64,000 nucleotides of DNA from Mucilaginibacter sp. UBA5151. Its GTDB lineage: Bacteria > Bacteroidota > Bacteroidia > Sphingobacteriales > Sphingobacteriaceae. A program made the position numbers and the translations under genes. Location of the stretch: NCBI GenBank assembly GCA_002413785.1, contig DHXR01000066.1, positions 5,717 through 69,716 on the forward strand. The letters run 5' to 3'. Shown in pieces: positions 52,766-61,653 of the stretch. The notes beneath the pieces were generated by a model that was not told the origin of the DNA, searched no databases, and saw only the letters and a program-made list of their open reading frames with translations. Numbering within the stretch: position 1 is the first letter of the stretch; each line of letters starts with the position of its first letter.

Positions 52766-52936
52766 CTATTGCCCCTGTGTTTTCCAGTACATATAAATTA
52801 TGCCGCCAATAACTATAATGGCCAATACAATAAGACCAGTTTTGGCATTACGTTTATCCTGGCGCATCAGCCATATCAGGAATGCAACCAGCGGCAGTAC
52901 AAAAACTGCATAAAAGATGAGTGATGGAAGAGACAT
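52766..52936 (-). CDS. Small two-helix membrane protein, 56 residues
   Basis: A short gene below usual size cut-offs. ATG 52936 starts MSLPSLIFYAVFVLPLVAFL, followed by the charged turn RQDKRNAKTG and a second helix IVLAIIVIGGIIYMYW, ending at TAG 52766. Two transmembrane helices with a positively charged cytoplasmic turn (about 25-33) give a plausible inner-membrane hairpin. It lies 113 bp downstream of tsaD on the same strand, separated by a word array. The function is unknown. Support is topology and codon usage only; no family is recognised. Confidence 0.7.
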   Translation of the reverse strand: MSLPSLIFYAVFVLPLVAFLIWLMRQDKRNAKTGLIVLAIIVIGGIIYMYWKTQGQ

Positions 52937-52940
52937 GTTA

Positions 52941-53048
52941 ATTATTGAGTTATTGAATTACAGAATTATTGATTTAGTGAATTTGTAAATTAGTGATTGG
53001 GCAACCTATTCTTCTTAATTCAATAAATCACTAATTCAATAATTCAAC
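52941..53048. repeat. Inverted word array TTATTGAATTA / TAATTCAATAA at the tsaD stop codon
   Basis: TTGAGTTATTGAATTAC, GAATTATTGATTTAGTG and AATTTGTAAATTAGTG words are mirrored by TTAATTCAATAAATCAC and TAATTCAATAATTCAA. It ends 1 bp before the tsaD stop codon and spans the whole spacer to the small membrane protein gene. Confidence 0.85.
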
Positions 53049-53049
53049 C

Positions 53050-54048
53050 TTAAAAGGGCATCCTCGCCAATGGCGCGACCCCCTGCCCAACAAAATCGCC
53101 TTTTAAATATTTATAATACCCGGCAATGGCAATCATGGCCGCGTTATCGGTACAATACTCCGGTTTCGGGATAAAGCAGCGCCAGTTATTTTTTTCGCAC
53201 AATGCCTGTAAGCCCTGGCGTAAACCTGTGTTGGCCGATACCCCGCCTGCCAAAGCTATATCTTTTATACCATAAGCCTGTGCGGCTTTGTTCAGTTTGT
53301 TCAGCAAAATGGTAGCTATCCTGTATTCCACGGATGCACAAATATCGTTTAAATTTTGCTGTACAAAATCGGGGTTGCTGGCTACATGGTCCCTGATAAA
53401 ATAAAGGATGGATGTTTTCAGACCGCTGAAGCTAAAATCCAATCCCGGTATTTGCGGCTCGGGGAACTTAAAAGCGAGGGGATTACCCAAACGGGCGTAT
53501 TTATCAATCAAAGGGCCGCCAGGGTAGGGCAGGCCTAAAATTTTACTGGTTTTATCCATCGCTTCGCCGGCGGCGTCGTCGAGGGTTTGGCCAATCACTT
53601 CCATATCAAAATAGTCTTTTACCAAAACAATTTGGGTGTGACCGCCTGATACCGTTAAACATAAAAACGGAAAGTTTGGTTTATTGTCGCCGATAAAATG
53701 TGCCAGCACGTGCGCCTGCATGTGGTTAATATCAATAAGCGGGATGTTTTTTGCAAGCGCAAAGGCTTTGGCAAATGATACGCCGACCAGCAGCGAACCT
53801 AAAAGTCCGGGGCCGCGCGTAAAAGCTACCGCATCAATATCATTTTTGCTTACTTTTGCGTTTAATAATGCTTGTTGTACAGCAGGAACGATATTTTGCT
53901 GATGAACCCTTGAGGCAAGCTCAGGGACAACGCCTCCGTAAGCTTCGTGTATGGCTTGATTGGCAATAACATTGCTCAAAATTACGCCATCCACACAAAC
54001 AGCTGCTGAGGTATCATCGCACGAAGATTCGATTCCAAGTATGTTCAC
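53050..54048 (-). CDS. tsaD: tRNA N6-adenosine threonylcarbamoyltransferase
   Basis: A 332-residue essential enzyme that makes t6A at position 37 of ANN-decoding tRNAs, using threonylcarbamoyl-AMP. The ASKHA-fold start is ILGIESSCDDTSAAV. The metal-binding HxxxH is H109/H113 in NHMQAHVLAHF, and DIALAGGVSANTGLR is the typical late loop, followed by CTDNAAMIA with the metal-binding aspartate. The start is GTG at 54048. The gene lies head to head with tamB with only 5 bp between the start codons, so each promoter must be inside the other gene or upstream on it. Confidence 0.97.
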   Translation of the reverse strand: MNILGIESSCDDTSAAVCVDGVILSNVIANQAIHEAYGGVVPELASRVHQQNIVPAVQQALLNAKVSKNDIDAVAFTRGPGLLGSLLVGVSFAKAFALAKNIPLIDINHMQAHVLAHFIGDNKPNFPFLCLTVSGGHTQIVLVKDYFDMEVIGQTLDDAAGEAMDKTSKILGLPYPGGPLIDKYARLGNPLAFKFPEPQIPGLDFSFSGLKTSILYFIRDHVASNPDFVQQNLNDICASVEYRIATILLNKLNKAAQAYGIKDIALAGGVSANTGLRQGLQALCEKNNWRCFIPKPEYCTDNAAMIAIAGYYKYLKGDFVGQGVAPLARMPF

Positions 54049-54053
54049 AATTA

Positions 54054-57000
54054 TTGAATTATTTAAAAGCCAAAGTTATTAAAAAACTACTCAAAATAGC
54101 GTTAAGTATAGTATTGGTCATCTTATTGGTTATAAGCATACTGCTTTTACTTTTCCAATATAAGCCGGTACAAACCTGGGCTGCCAAAAAAGCAGCCGGC
54201 TATTTGTCGGATAAGCTGCAAACCAAAGTTTATATTAAAAGCCTTTATATACAGCCTTTTTCCTCGGTTGTGCTCGATAGCCTCTATGTGCTGGATAAGC
54301 AAAAGGACACCTTGTTAAGCGCCCCAAAACTTACGGTTGATTTGAATGGTTTTTCGCTTTACAGCGGAATAAAAAAACGGGCTATTGGTTTTAAGCTTAT
54401 TCAGCTGGATAATGGCTCTGTTTACCTGAAGAGGCAAAAAGACAACAGTTCAAACCTTAAGTTTATTATTGATTATTTCAGCTCCACCGACACCACAAAA
54501 ACCGTCAGCAAGCCATGGAAGCTTGATTTTGAAAAAGTCGCCTTCAATAATTTTCATTTTCGCTACAAAAATAAACTGGTGGATACCTTTATTAAAGGGG
54601 TTAATTTTAATGATATTGATGTAAGAAATTTCAGCGGTGTTATTAAAAATATGGACCTGGTACACCACCTGTTCAAGGGGAATATCAGCAACCTTACACT
54701 TCGCGAAAAAAGCGGCTTTTATCTCAAAAGGTTTGAGGCCAGCGCTACCGTTGATACCAACCAGATACTTGCCCAAAACCTGCTTGTTGTGACTAACCAT
54801 TCCAGCGTGAAAAATTATTTCAGGATGAAGTTCAGGTCATTTGATGATTTTGATCATTTAGAGGATAAAGTTTATATGGACGGCGATTTTAAATCGTCAC
54901 AGGTCTCTTCCAGTGACATTTCATTTTTTACAGACGGCCTTGAACATGTTAAGTTTGATTTAGGGTTACACGGCCGCATTAAAGGCTATGTAAATAACCT
55001 CAGGGCCAAAGACCTGCTGGTTACCGGCGGGAAGGCCACTTATATTAAAGGAGACTTTAACCTCAGGGGCCTGCCCAACTGGGATAATACCTTCCTTGAA
55101 TTGAAATTTGAGCAGATTGCGACCAACAAAACCGACCTTGATTACCTGTACAGTAACTTTACCGACACCCACAACAGGCAGGTACCGGCTATAATTGCAA
55201 AATTCGGGAACATAAATTTTACAGGCAGGTTTAGCGGCTTACACAATGATTTTGTAGCTTACGGTATATTCAAAACCAAACTGGGCCGCTTCGACCCCGA
55301 TATTAATTTAAAAATCAACAAAGCAGGCGTACCATCGTATAGCGGCAAACTGGACACTTATGCTTTTGACCTCGGGAGTTTACTTGATGACAAAACACTC
55401 GGCCGTACCACCATGACTGCTAATGTTAAAGGCAGTGGTGACGACCTTAAAACCTTAAGCGAAAACCTGGATGCACGTATCAGTGCTTTTGATTTTAACG
55501 GCTACAATTATCAAAACCTGACCGTAAACGGCACTTTTATTAAAAAGGTGGCAAATGCCAAAATAACTATTGATGATAAAAACATTAAGCTTGATTTAAC
55601 CGGGAGCGTTGATTTAAACCCCGCACTACCCGTTTATGACCTTACTGCCGGCATACAAAACGCGCAGTTGCATACCCTCAATTTGCTTGATGATACCATT
55701 ACATTCAGTACGCAGCTGACAACCAACTTCTCGGGGAATAATTTAAGTAACCTGGCGGGCAACATAGTGTTATTACATTCAAGGCTTATTGATCCCCGGA
55801 ATAATTACCCCTTTGAGTCGCTTAGTGTAACGGCAAGCGGCAACGGCAATCAGAGGGCCATCACCCTTAAATCAGATATGGCGGATGCTTATATTAAGGG
55901 AAGTTTTGACCTGGCCACCCTGCCATCCTATTTTAAAACGATCTTAAAAAAATATATTCCTTCACTAAAAACGACTATTGAGCCGCCTAAACCCCAGGAT
56001 TTCGCCTTTAATTTAACACTCAAAAAACCCGATCCGCTGATCGCCTTTTTTAAGCCTGATCTGAAAATACCTGATCAGGGGACATTTACCGGTAAATTTA
56101 ATTCGGCTGATAAAACTGCGGAACTCAATGCATATATCCAAACCATCAAATTGGGTAAAATTGTTTTTCACGATTTTATTATTGATGAAAGCACAACTGA
56201 CAGCGAATTGGACTTAAACATTTCGTTGAGTAAAATTAACTTTACTGACAGTTTGTTTATAAAAGACATTACCCTAACCAATGTTTTAAGAAATGATAGT
56301 TTGAATTTTAACATTAAACTCGCTGATAAAAACGCTGTAAACCAGCTGGACCTTTATGGCCTTGTTAATTTTGGGAGGGAAAACACAACCGCCCAGGTGC
56401 AATTTCTGCCCTCGGACGTAATGCTTGAACACCAGGACTGGAGGATACTGGAGAAAACGAGAATAAAACTGCTTGACGGAAAAACCGAGGTAGCAGGGCT
56501 TGAACTTTCAAACGGGCAGCAAAAAGTAAGGATAAACGGTTTTATTTCGGATAATCCGGCCGATAACCTGAAACTTACTTTTGAAAAATTCAGTATGGCC
56601 ACTTTAAACCAGCTCACCCGTACTGCCGGCGTAAAATTAAAAGGCACTCTCAATGGGGATGTTAATATTACATCGCTTATCAAATCACCGGGTATTGCCG
56701 CCAGTTTAGGCATCGACTCCTTAATTATGAATAAAACGCTGGTGGGTGATGCAAAAATCCAGTCGGACCTGGGCGCCGACCGTAAACAGGCAAACGTGAA
56801 GATTAATATCACCAATCACGGCCTGGAAACTGTGAATATTGCCGGTTTATACCAGATTGGGCATGGCAAGCAGGACAACCTTGATTTTGATGTTAAAATG
56901 AACCAAACTGAGGCCATCATCTTTGAACCTTTTATCAAGGACCTGGTTTCGAACATCAAAGGCACGGTTTCAACCAATTTAAAGCTTACCGGAGCTCCGG

Positions 57001-58559
57001 ATAAACCACAATTAAACGGGGATATTATGCTTTTGGGTACAGGGGTAACTGTTAACTACCTAAAAACAGCTTATACCATTACCGATACACTTAATGTAAC
57101 TAATAGTGTGATCAATATTAAAAACATGGTGATTAAAGATAGCTATGGCGGAATAGGTAAAGCTAACGGGACGGTTGATTTGAACGACCTTGCCAACCCT
57201 GATATTGAAGCAGAAGTCACTGCCAAAAACCTGATGGCCCTAAACACTACGTTTAAAGACAATCATCTTTATTACGGGAAGGCCTTTGCAAGCGGAAGGT
57301 TTAGTTTTAGCGGGCCTGTTGATAATATGCAAATTGACATCAAAGCCAAAACCGATGCCGGTACCATATTTAACATACCGCTTAATACTTCAAACACAGT
57401 TGGGAATTATGATTTTATAAAGTTTGTCAGCCATAACGACACCACCAGGGCAGCGCCACCAACAAACAGGGCATTTAACGGGGTTACTTTGAATTTCGAC
57501 CTGACCATTGATGAAAAGACCATAGTAAAAATCACAACCGACTACGGGGTGCTGGAGGGCAGCGGAAAGGCTAATGGTTTGAAGCTGAATATAAACAGCC
57601 TGGGGGATTTCGAAATGTTCGGCGATTTTTTAATTACCTCGGGGAAATTTGAGTTTACAGCAAAAAACTTTATCAGTAAAAACTTCACCGTAAACCAGGG
57701 CGGCACCATTCGCTGGACAGGCAATCCCTCAAATGCTACCATCAACCTGAATGCCATTTATGAAGTGCGTACAGATATTGCACCGCTGTATGCAGCGGCA
57801 GGTTCATCGTCGCCAAAAGGCAAATCGTTTGAACTGGTACAGGCTGTTTTGATTTTGACCAAATCATTGCTTTTGCCAACCATAGATTTTGATTTTAATT
57901 TCCCGCTTGACCCTTCTATAAAAGACGATTTGGCTAATTACCTTTCTGATATTAATAATCGCAGCCAGCAGGCTTTAAGCATTATTGTAAGGCGCCAGTT
58001 TTCAAACGGGGCCAATGGTAATTTAACTAACCAGGTTACCAGCACCGCCGGTGAAGTAATCAGCGAATTTACCTTTAACAGGCTGAATACCCTTATTTCA
58101 CAATCAGGCATCAAAGGATTTGACCTGAATGTTCGTTCATTTAATGATTTCAGCGCTTCGTACAGGGTAAAAGACCGCTTTGTTTTTAACGGCAGTTTGT
58201 TTAACACCCAGTCGGGAACTACAGACTTATTTCAAAGCAACGCTGCCAATACATTTAATTCAAGTTTCAACCAGCTTACCTACGATTTTGATGCTCAATA
58301 TCTTATCCATAAAAATGGCAATCTTAGCATCAGGTACTCTTACCGGGTGTTAAACAGCACAACCTTAAGTACCCTTTACAACCAGTTAGGCGTTCAGTAT
58401 GTTAATGGATTCGGATTGGTTTACCATCGGGATTTTGACACTTTTGGTGAGTTTTTAAGAAGCCTCTTCAAAAAGCAATCCAATAACAGCGAACCAACCA
58501 AACCCGCGCCGGTAGTTGATACACCTGTTTTAAATACAAACGCCGAAGATGAAAATTAG
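54054..58559 (+). CDS. tamB: TamB-like translocation/assembly module protein (DUF490)
   Basis: A 1501-residue AsmA-like envelope protein. One transmembrane helix at about 13-36 anchors it in the inner membrane; the rest is a long beta-taco periplasmic domain, with the DUF490/TamB C-terminal domain over about the last 350 residues (DFEMFGDFLITSGKFEF, GTIRWTGNPSNATINLNAIY cited in part). It probably bridges the periplasm and moves phospholipids or assists outer-membrane protein assembly. I accept the TTG start at 54054, since no in-frame ATG precedes the helix. Its stop overlaps the ribBA stop by 4 bp (TTAG). Confidence 0.9.
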   Translation: MNYLKAKVIKKLLKIALSIVLVILLVISILLLLFQYKPVQTWAAKKAAGYLSDKLQTKVYIKSLYIQPFSSVVLDSLYVLDKQKDTLLSAPKLTVDLNGFSLYSGIKKRAIGFKLIQLDNGSVYLKRQKDNSSNLKFIIDYFSSTDTTKTVSKPWKLDFEKVAFNNFHFRYKNKLVDTFIKGVNFNDIDVRNFSGVIKNMDLVHHLFKGNISNLTLREKSGFYLKRFEASATVDTNQILAQNLLVVTNHSSVKNYFRMKFRSFDDFDHLEDKVYMDGDFKSSQVSSSDISFFTDGLEHVKFDLGLHGRIKGYVNNLRAKDLLVTGGKATYIKGDFNLRGLPNWDNTFLELKFEQIATNKTDLDYLYSNFTDTHNRQVPAIIAKFGNINFTGRFSGLHNDFVAYGIFKTKLGRFDPDINLKINKAGVPSYSGKLDTYAFDLGSLLDDKTLGRTTMTANVKGSGDDLKTLSENLDARISAFDFNGYNYQNLTVNGTFIKKVANAKITIDDKNIKLDLTGSVDLNPALPVYDLTAGIQNAQLHTLNLLDDTITFSTQLTTNFSGNNLSNLAGNIVLLHSRLIDPRNNYPFESLSVTASGNGNQRAITLKSDMADAYIKGSFDLATLPSYFKTILKKYIPSLKTTIEPPKPQDFAFNLTLKKPDPLIAFFKPDLKIPDQGTFTGKFNSADKTAELNAYIQTIKLGKIVFHDFIIDESTTDSELDLNISLSKINFTDSLFIKDITLTNVLRNDSLNFNIKLADKNAVNQLDLYGLVNFGRENTTAQVQFLPSDVMLEHQDWRILEKTRIKLLDGKTEVAGLELSNGQQKVRINGFISDNPADNLKLTFEKFSMATLNQLTRTAGVKLKGTLNGDVNITSLIKSPGIAASLGIDSLIMNKTLVGDAKIQSDLGADRKQANVKINITNHGLETVNIAGLYQIGHGKQDNLDFDVKMNQTEAIIFEPFIKDLVSNIKGTVSTNLKLTGAPDKPQLNGDIMLLGTGVTVNYLKTAYTITDTLNVTNSVINIKNMVIKDSYGGIGKANGTVDLNDLANPDIEAEVTAKNLMALNTTFKDNHLYYGKAFASGRFSFSGPVDNMQIDIKAKTDAGTIFNIPLNTSNTVGNYDFIKFVSHNDTTRAAPPTNRAFNGVTLNFDLTIDEKTIVKITTDYGVLEGSGKANGLKLNINSLGDFEMFGDFLITSGKFEFTAKNFISKNFTVNQGGTIRWTGNPSNATINLNAIYEVRTDIAPLYAAAGSSSPKGKSFELVQAVLILTKSLLLPTIDFDFNFPLDPSIKDDLANYLSDINNRSQQALSIIVRRQFSNGANGNLTNQVTSTAGEVISEFTFNRLNTLISQSGIKGFDLNVRSFNDFSASYRVKDRFVFNGSLFNTQSGTTDLFQSNAANTFNSSFNQLTYDFDAQYLIHKNGNLSIRYSYRVLNSTTLSTLYNQLGVQYVNGFGLVYHRDFDTFGEFLRSLFKKQSNNSEPTKPAPVVDTPVLNTNAEDEN

Positions 58560-59758
58560 TGATCAAGCATAATAGCATGGTCCATTTTATCGCGTTTGGT
58601 CTTTAAATAAACTTCATTATGCGGGTTCGATGCAATCTCAATGGGTACATTTTCTACAACTTCAAGCCCGTAGCCAATTAGTCCAGCTCTCTTTTTGGGG
58701 TTATTGGTCATTAACCGCATTTTTGATACGCCCAAACTACGCAGTATTTGTGCGCCAACCCCATAATCGCGCTGATCCATTGTAAAGCCCAGTTCAATAT
58801 TTGCTTCAACGGTATCAAGCCCGTTTTCCTGCAATTTATAGGCCTTAAGCTTGTTAATAAGGCCAATGCCGCGTCCTTCCTGGTTCATATAAACAATAAC
58901 GCCTTTGCCTTCTTTGTCTATCATTTCCATTGACTTATGCAACTGCGGGCCGCAATCACAACGGCATGATCCGAAAATGTCGCCGGTAACGCATGAGCTG
59001 TGTACGCGTACCAAAACCGGCTCGCCGGGTTCCCAGCTTCCTTTTACCAGCGCCAAATGGTGCTCGCCATTGTCCACCTGGGTGTAAGCTATCATATCAA
59101 AATCGCCCCACTCTGTAGGCAGTTTCACAGCTACATCCTTATTTACCAGCGATTCCGTTGCCAAACGGTAGGCTATAAGATCTTTTATTGAAATTATCTT
59201 TAGGTCAAACTTTTTTGCTATTTGCAAAAGGTCGGGCAAACGGGCCATTTCACCATCTTCTTTCATTATCTCACAAATTATTCCTGCCGGTTCAAATCCG
59301 GCTAAAACAGCCAGGTCAATAGCCGCCTCAGTGTGGCCCGAACGGCGCAAAACCCCGCCATCTTTGGCAATAAGCGGAAAAATATGCCCCGGCCTGGCCA
59401 AATCTTCAGGCTTTGTATCGGGGTTAATCAGTGCAAGGGTGGTACGTGAACGGTCAGAAGCAGAAATTCCGGTGGTGCAGCCCTCCAGCAAATCAACCGA
59501 AACGGTAAAATTAGTTTCGTGCGAAGTGGTATTGTGGCTGACCATCGGCTCCAGGTTAAGTTCTCTGGCCCGGTTTTTTGTAATAGGCGCACAAACCAAA
59601 CCACGGCCCTGGCGTACCATAAAATTTATGGTTTCGGGCGTAGCATTATGGGCTGCTGTTAAAAAATCGCCCTCATTTTCCCTGTCTTCATCGTCAACAA
59701 CTATAATTGTTTTCCCGTTCTGTATGGCCTCTATAGCTTCTTGTATTGTATTTAACAT
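58556..59758 (-). CDS. ribBA: Bifunctional DHBP synthase / GTP cyclohydrolase II
   Basis: A 400-residue two-domain riboflavin enzyme. The N-terminal DHBP synthase (1-200) carries VVDDEDRENEGDF, GRGLVCAPI and the RSGHTEAAIDL region. The C-terminal GTP cyclohydrolase II (205-400) has SSCVTGDIFGSCRCDCG, whose cysteines bind zinc, and NQEGRGIGLINKLKAY, then YGVGAQILRSLG. It makes both riboflavin precursors, from ribulose 5-phosphate and GTP. I looked for an FMN riboswitch in the upstream 190 bp and see none. The stop codon overlaps the tamB stop codon on the other strand. Confidence 0.97.
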   Translation of the reverse strand: MLNTIQEAIEAIQNGKTIIVVDDEDRENEGDFLTAAHNATPETINFMVRQGRGLVCAPITKNRARELNLEPMVSHNTTSHETNFTVSVDLLEGCTTGISASDRSRTTLALINPDTKPEDLARPGHIFPLIAKDGGVLRRSGHTEAAIDLAVLAGFEPAGIICEIMKEDGEMARLPDLLQIAKKFDLKIISIKDLIAYRLATESLVNKDVAVKLPTEWGDFDMIAYTQVDNGEHHLALVKGSWEPGEPVLVRVHSSCVTGDIFGSCRCDCGPQLHKSMEMIDKEGKGVIVYMNQEGRGIGLINKLKAYKLQENGLDTVEANIELGFTMDQRDYGVGAQILRSLGVSKMRLMTNNPKKRAGLIGYGLEVVENVPIEIASNPHNEVYLKTKRDKMDHAIMLDH

Positions 59759-59885
59759 TATGTGTATTTGTTTATTGGGACAGCTGTTGAAATGTTGTAA
59801 AGTTGGATTTTAGCGTCCTCTGTGTTTAAAAATCAACAATGCATTCTATATAGATAAGTTATTTTTACCAAAACATCAGGCTTTT

Positions 59886-59942
59886 AGACACTAATCTCTA
59901 ACCTCTTATCTCCAATCTCTTCCCGCCAATCTCTTTTTCTAA
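59886..59942. repeat. Direct word stretch AATCTC / CCTCTTATCTCC
   Basis: CTAATCTCTAACCTCTTATC, TCCAATCTCTTCCCGCC and AATCTCTTTTTC are imperfect tandem copies. There is no inverted half. It lies in the ribBA leader. Confidence 0.5.
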
Positions 59943-59949
59943 ATTTATG

Positions 59950-59957
59950 CAAAAATA
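59950..59957 (-). promoter_or_regulatory. Possible ribBA -7 box
   Basis: Read on minus, TATTTTTG matches TAnnTTTG, 191 bp upstream of the ribBA start. No -33 box is obvious. Confidence 0.35.
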
Positions 59958-60005
59958 ACTGATAAAAAAATGATTCTGGTCGGCGCTTTGTAATTTAGTA
60001 CAATT

Positions 60006-60095
60006 CAGTTTGCAGTTCGCAGTTTGCAGTTCGCAGTCATATTGAATATCGGTCAACTGCAAATTGCCAACTGCCTACTGCGCACTGCCAACTAC
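60006..60095. repeat. Inverted word array GCAGTTTGCAGTTC / AACTGCC at the lptF/G stop codon
   Basis: CAGTTTGCAGTTCGCAG is repeated and then mirrored by CAACTGCAAATTGCC and AACTGCCTACTGCGC, ACTGCC. The final AACTA contains the TAG stop (CTA on plus) of the permease gene. The words match those at 13890-13983. Confidence 0.85.
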
Positions 60096-61525
60096 TTCGC
60101 ACCTTCAACCTTTCCGCGCTTAAACAGCTTATTAAACAACCGCTTGTAAATATCGATATCAAATATCGCGGAATCGGTACCAGCTTTATATGACAGGAAA
60201 ATCCCTATCGGGGTGATAATAACTATCGCGATCCATGAACCAACCAAGGGCGATAAATCGCCATCTTTAACTGATTTTTCGCCAATGGTTGAAATAATAT
60301 AAAATATCAGGAAAAAAATCACTGAAACAACCACCGGTAAACCCAGGCCGCCTTTCCTGATGATGGCCCCAAGCGGTGCGCCAATCAGAAATAAAGCTAT
60401 ACAGGCTGCTGACAGGGTAAACTTTTTTTGATATTCCAGATCGGCCCTTTGGACATTTTTCTTAAGCTCCGAATGACGGTCGGAACGGTTTTTTATAAGG
60501 TCCTGAACCGAACGGGCTTCGCTTGCAGCATTTGTCAGGGCGCTTATTTGTTCATTTTGGTTTAAACCCGGGCTATTCTTTATATTAGCAGGGACAACTT
60601 TTTTCACCACGCCCGACTTTGCCGGTACCGAAAAATATTTAATATAGGCTATTATCAATTTATAATTCACCCGGATGCCGCTGTCGATTTGCCGTTTGGT
60701 ATGGGCTTCATCATCCTTAAGCTGTTTCAGGTTCATCATCTGGTAGGCTGACTTGAATTCACTTTCGTCTGTCCGGTGCAATTTAAGCCCCGAAATATCA
60801 AACTTTTGTTCCGATTCCTTAAATCGTTTGCGGACCAATCGTTCACGCATATTATAGTTTGCCTCACCCGGCGATTCGGAATATTGTACACCGTCTTTGA
60901 GCTTCAAAACCAGGAACTGCCCATTGGGCGTACGGTACATTTTGCCTTCCTTTGCAATTAAAACATCAATGCCATTCTGTGCCTGGTTCTTTGCATAGAT
61001 CATAATGCCATGTAAAGTCTGACCGTCGGCATCTTTGGTTTTTACCCGGATAGAATAGCCCGGGAAAGTGCTGCTGAATACCCCCTCGGGCAGGAAATTG
61101 GCCGATTTTTGCTGCCGGGCATCGTACAACAACGAATAATATTTGAGATTGGCCAATGGCAGCATATAGTCGGAAAATATGAAAGCTGAAACGCTTAAAA
61201 TTGAAATAATAACCACCATGGGGTACATGGCCCTGCGCAGGGAGATGCCCGCAGCCTTAATGGCAACCAGTTCATAGTTTTCGCCCAGGCTGCCATAAGT
61301 CATTATAGAGGAAAGTAAAACCGACAAAGGTAAAGCCATCGCCACATTGGTAGCTGAGGCGTACATCATCAGTTCGAGGATAATATACCATTCAAATCCT
61401 TTGCCGATAAGGTCATCGATGTATTTAAAAAGAAAAAGCATCAGTAACACAAACATTACGATGAGGAAGGTTACCAAAAAAGGCCTTATGAACGATTTAA
61501 GTATTAAAAGATGTATTTTCTTCAT
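60092..61525 (-). CDS. LptF/LptG-type permease (YjgP/YjgQ family)
   Basis: A 477-residue inner-membrane protein of the LPS-extracting ABC transporter LptB2FG. Three N-terminal transmembrane helices (about 13-38, 55-80, 105-125), a large periplasmic beta domain and three C-terminal helices (about 370-450) are visible. KKFTLSAACIALFLIGAPLGAIIRKGG is the conserved junction (cited as FLIGAPLGAIIRKGG). It is longer than the E. coli proteins (about 360), mainly through an extra stretch between about 260 and 365. Only one such gene is present here; its partner and lptB are elsewhere. LptF versus LptG cannot be told apart. Confidence 0.9.
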   Translation of the reverse strand: MKKIHLLILKSFIRPFLVTFLIVMFVLLMLFLFKYIDDLIGKGFEWYIILELMMYASATNVAMALPLSVLLSSIMTYGSLGENYELVAIKAAGISLRRAMYPMVVIISILSVSAFIFSDYMLPLANLKYYSLLYDARQQKSANFLPEGVFSSTFPGYSIRVKTKDADGQTLHGIMIYAKNQAQNGIDVLIAKEGKMYRTPNGQFLVLKLKDGVQYSESPGEANYNMRERLVRKRFKESEQKFDISGLKLHRTDESEFKSAYQMMNLKQLKDDEAHTKRQIDSGIRVNYKLIIAYIKYFSVPAKSGVVKKVVPANIKNSPGLNQNEQISALTNAASEARSVQDLIKNRSDRHSELKKNVQRADLEYQKKFTLSAACIALFLIGAPLGAIIRKGGLGLPVVVSVIFFLIFYIISTIGEKSVKDGDLSPLVGSWIAIVIITPIGIFLSYKAGTDSAIFDIDIYKRLFNKLFKRGKVEGAK

Positions 61526-61653
61526 CAGAATAAACTGTTTTGTACGGGCAATTTACCTGCCGGCCTTAGGGGGGACGCTTTCATGTGCATATTATTGCTG
61601 TATATAACGGCATAAGACGCCTCCGTTATACAAAAGTAGGGATAATAATTTCT

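Larger units (their letters stand above)
59759..60091. other. Intergenic region between ribBA and the LptF/G gene
   Basis: No gene or riboswitch is visible. It holds a possible ribBA promoter (59950), a pyrimidine-rich word stretch (59886-59942) and the inverted word array next to the lptF/G stop codon (from 60006). Confidence 0.5.

Noticed and set aside
59759..59957. FMN riboswitch upstream of ribBA
   Set aside because: I compared the upstream minus-strand sequence with the conserved FMN aptamer core and found none of its conserved blocks.
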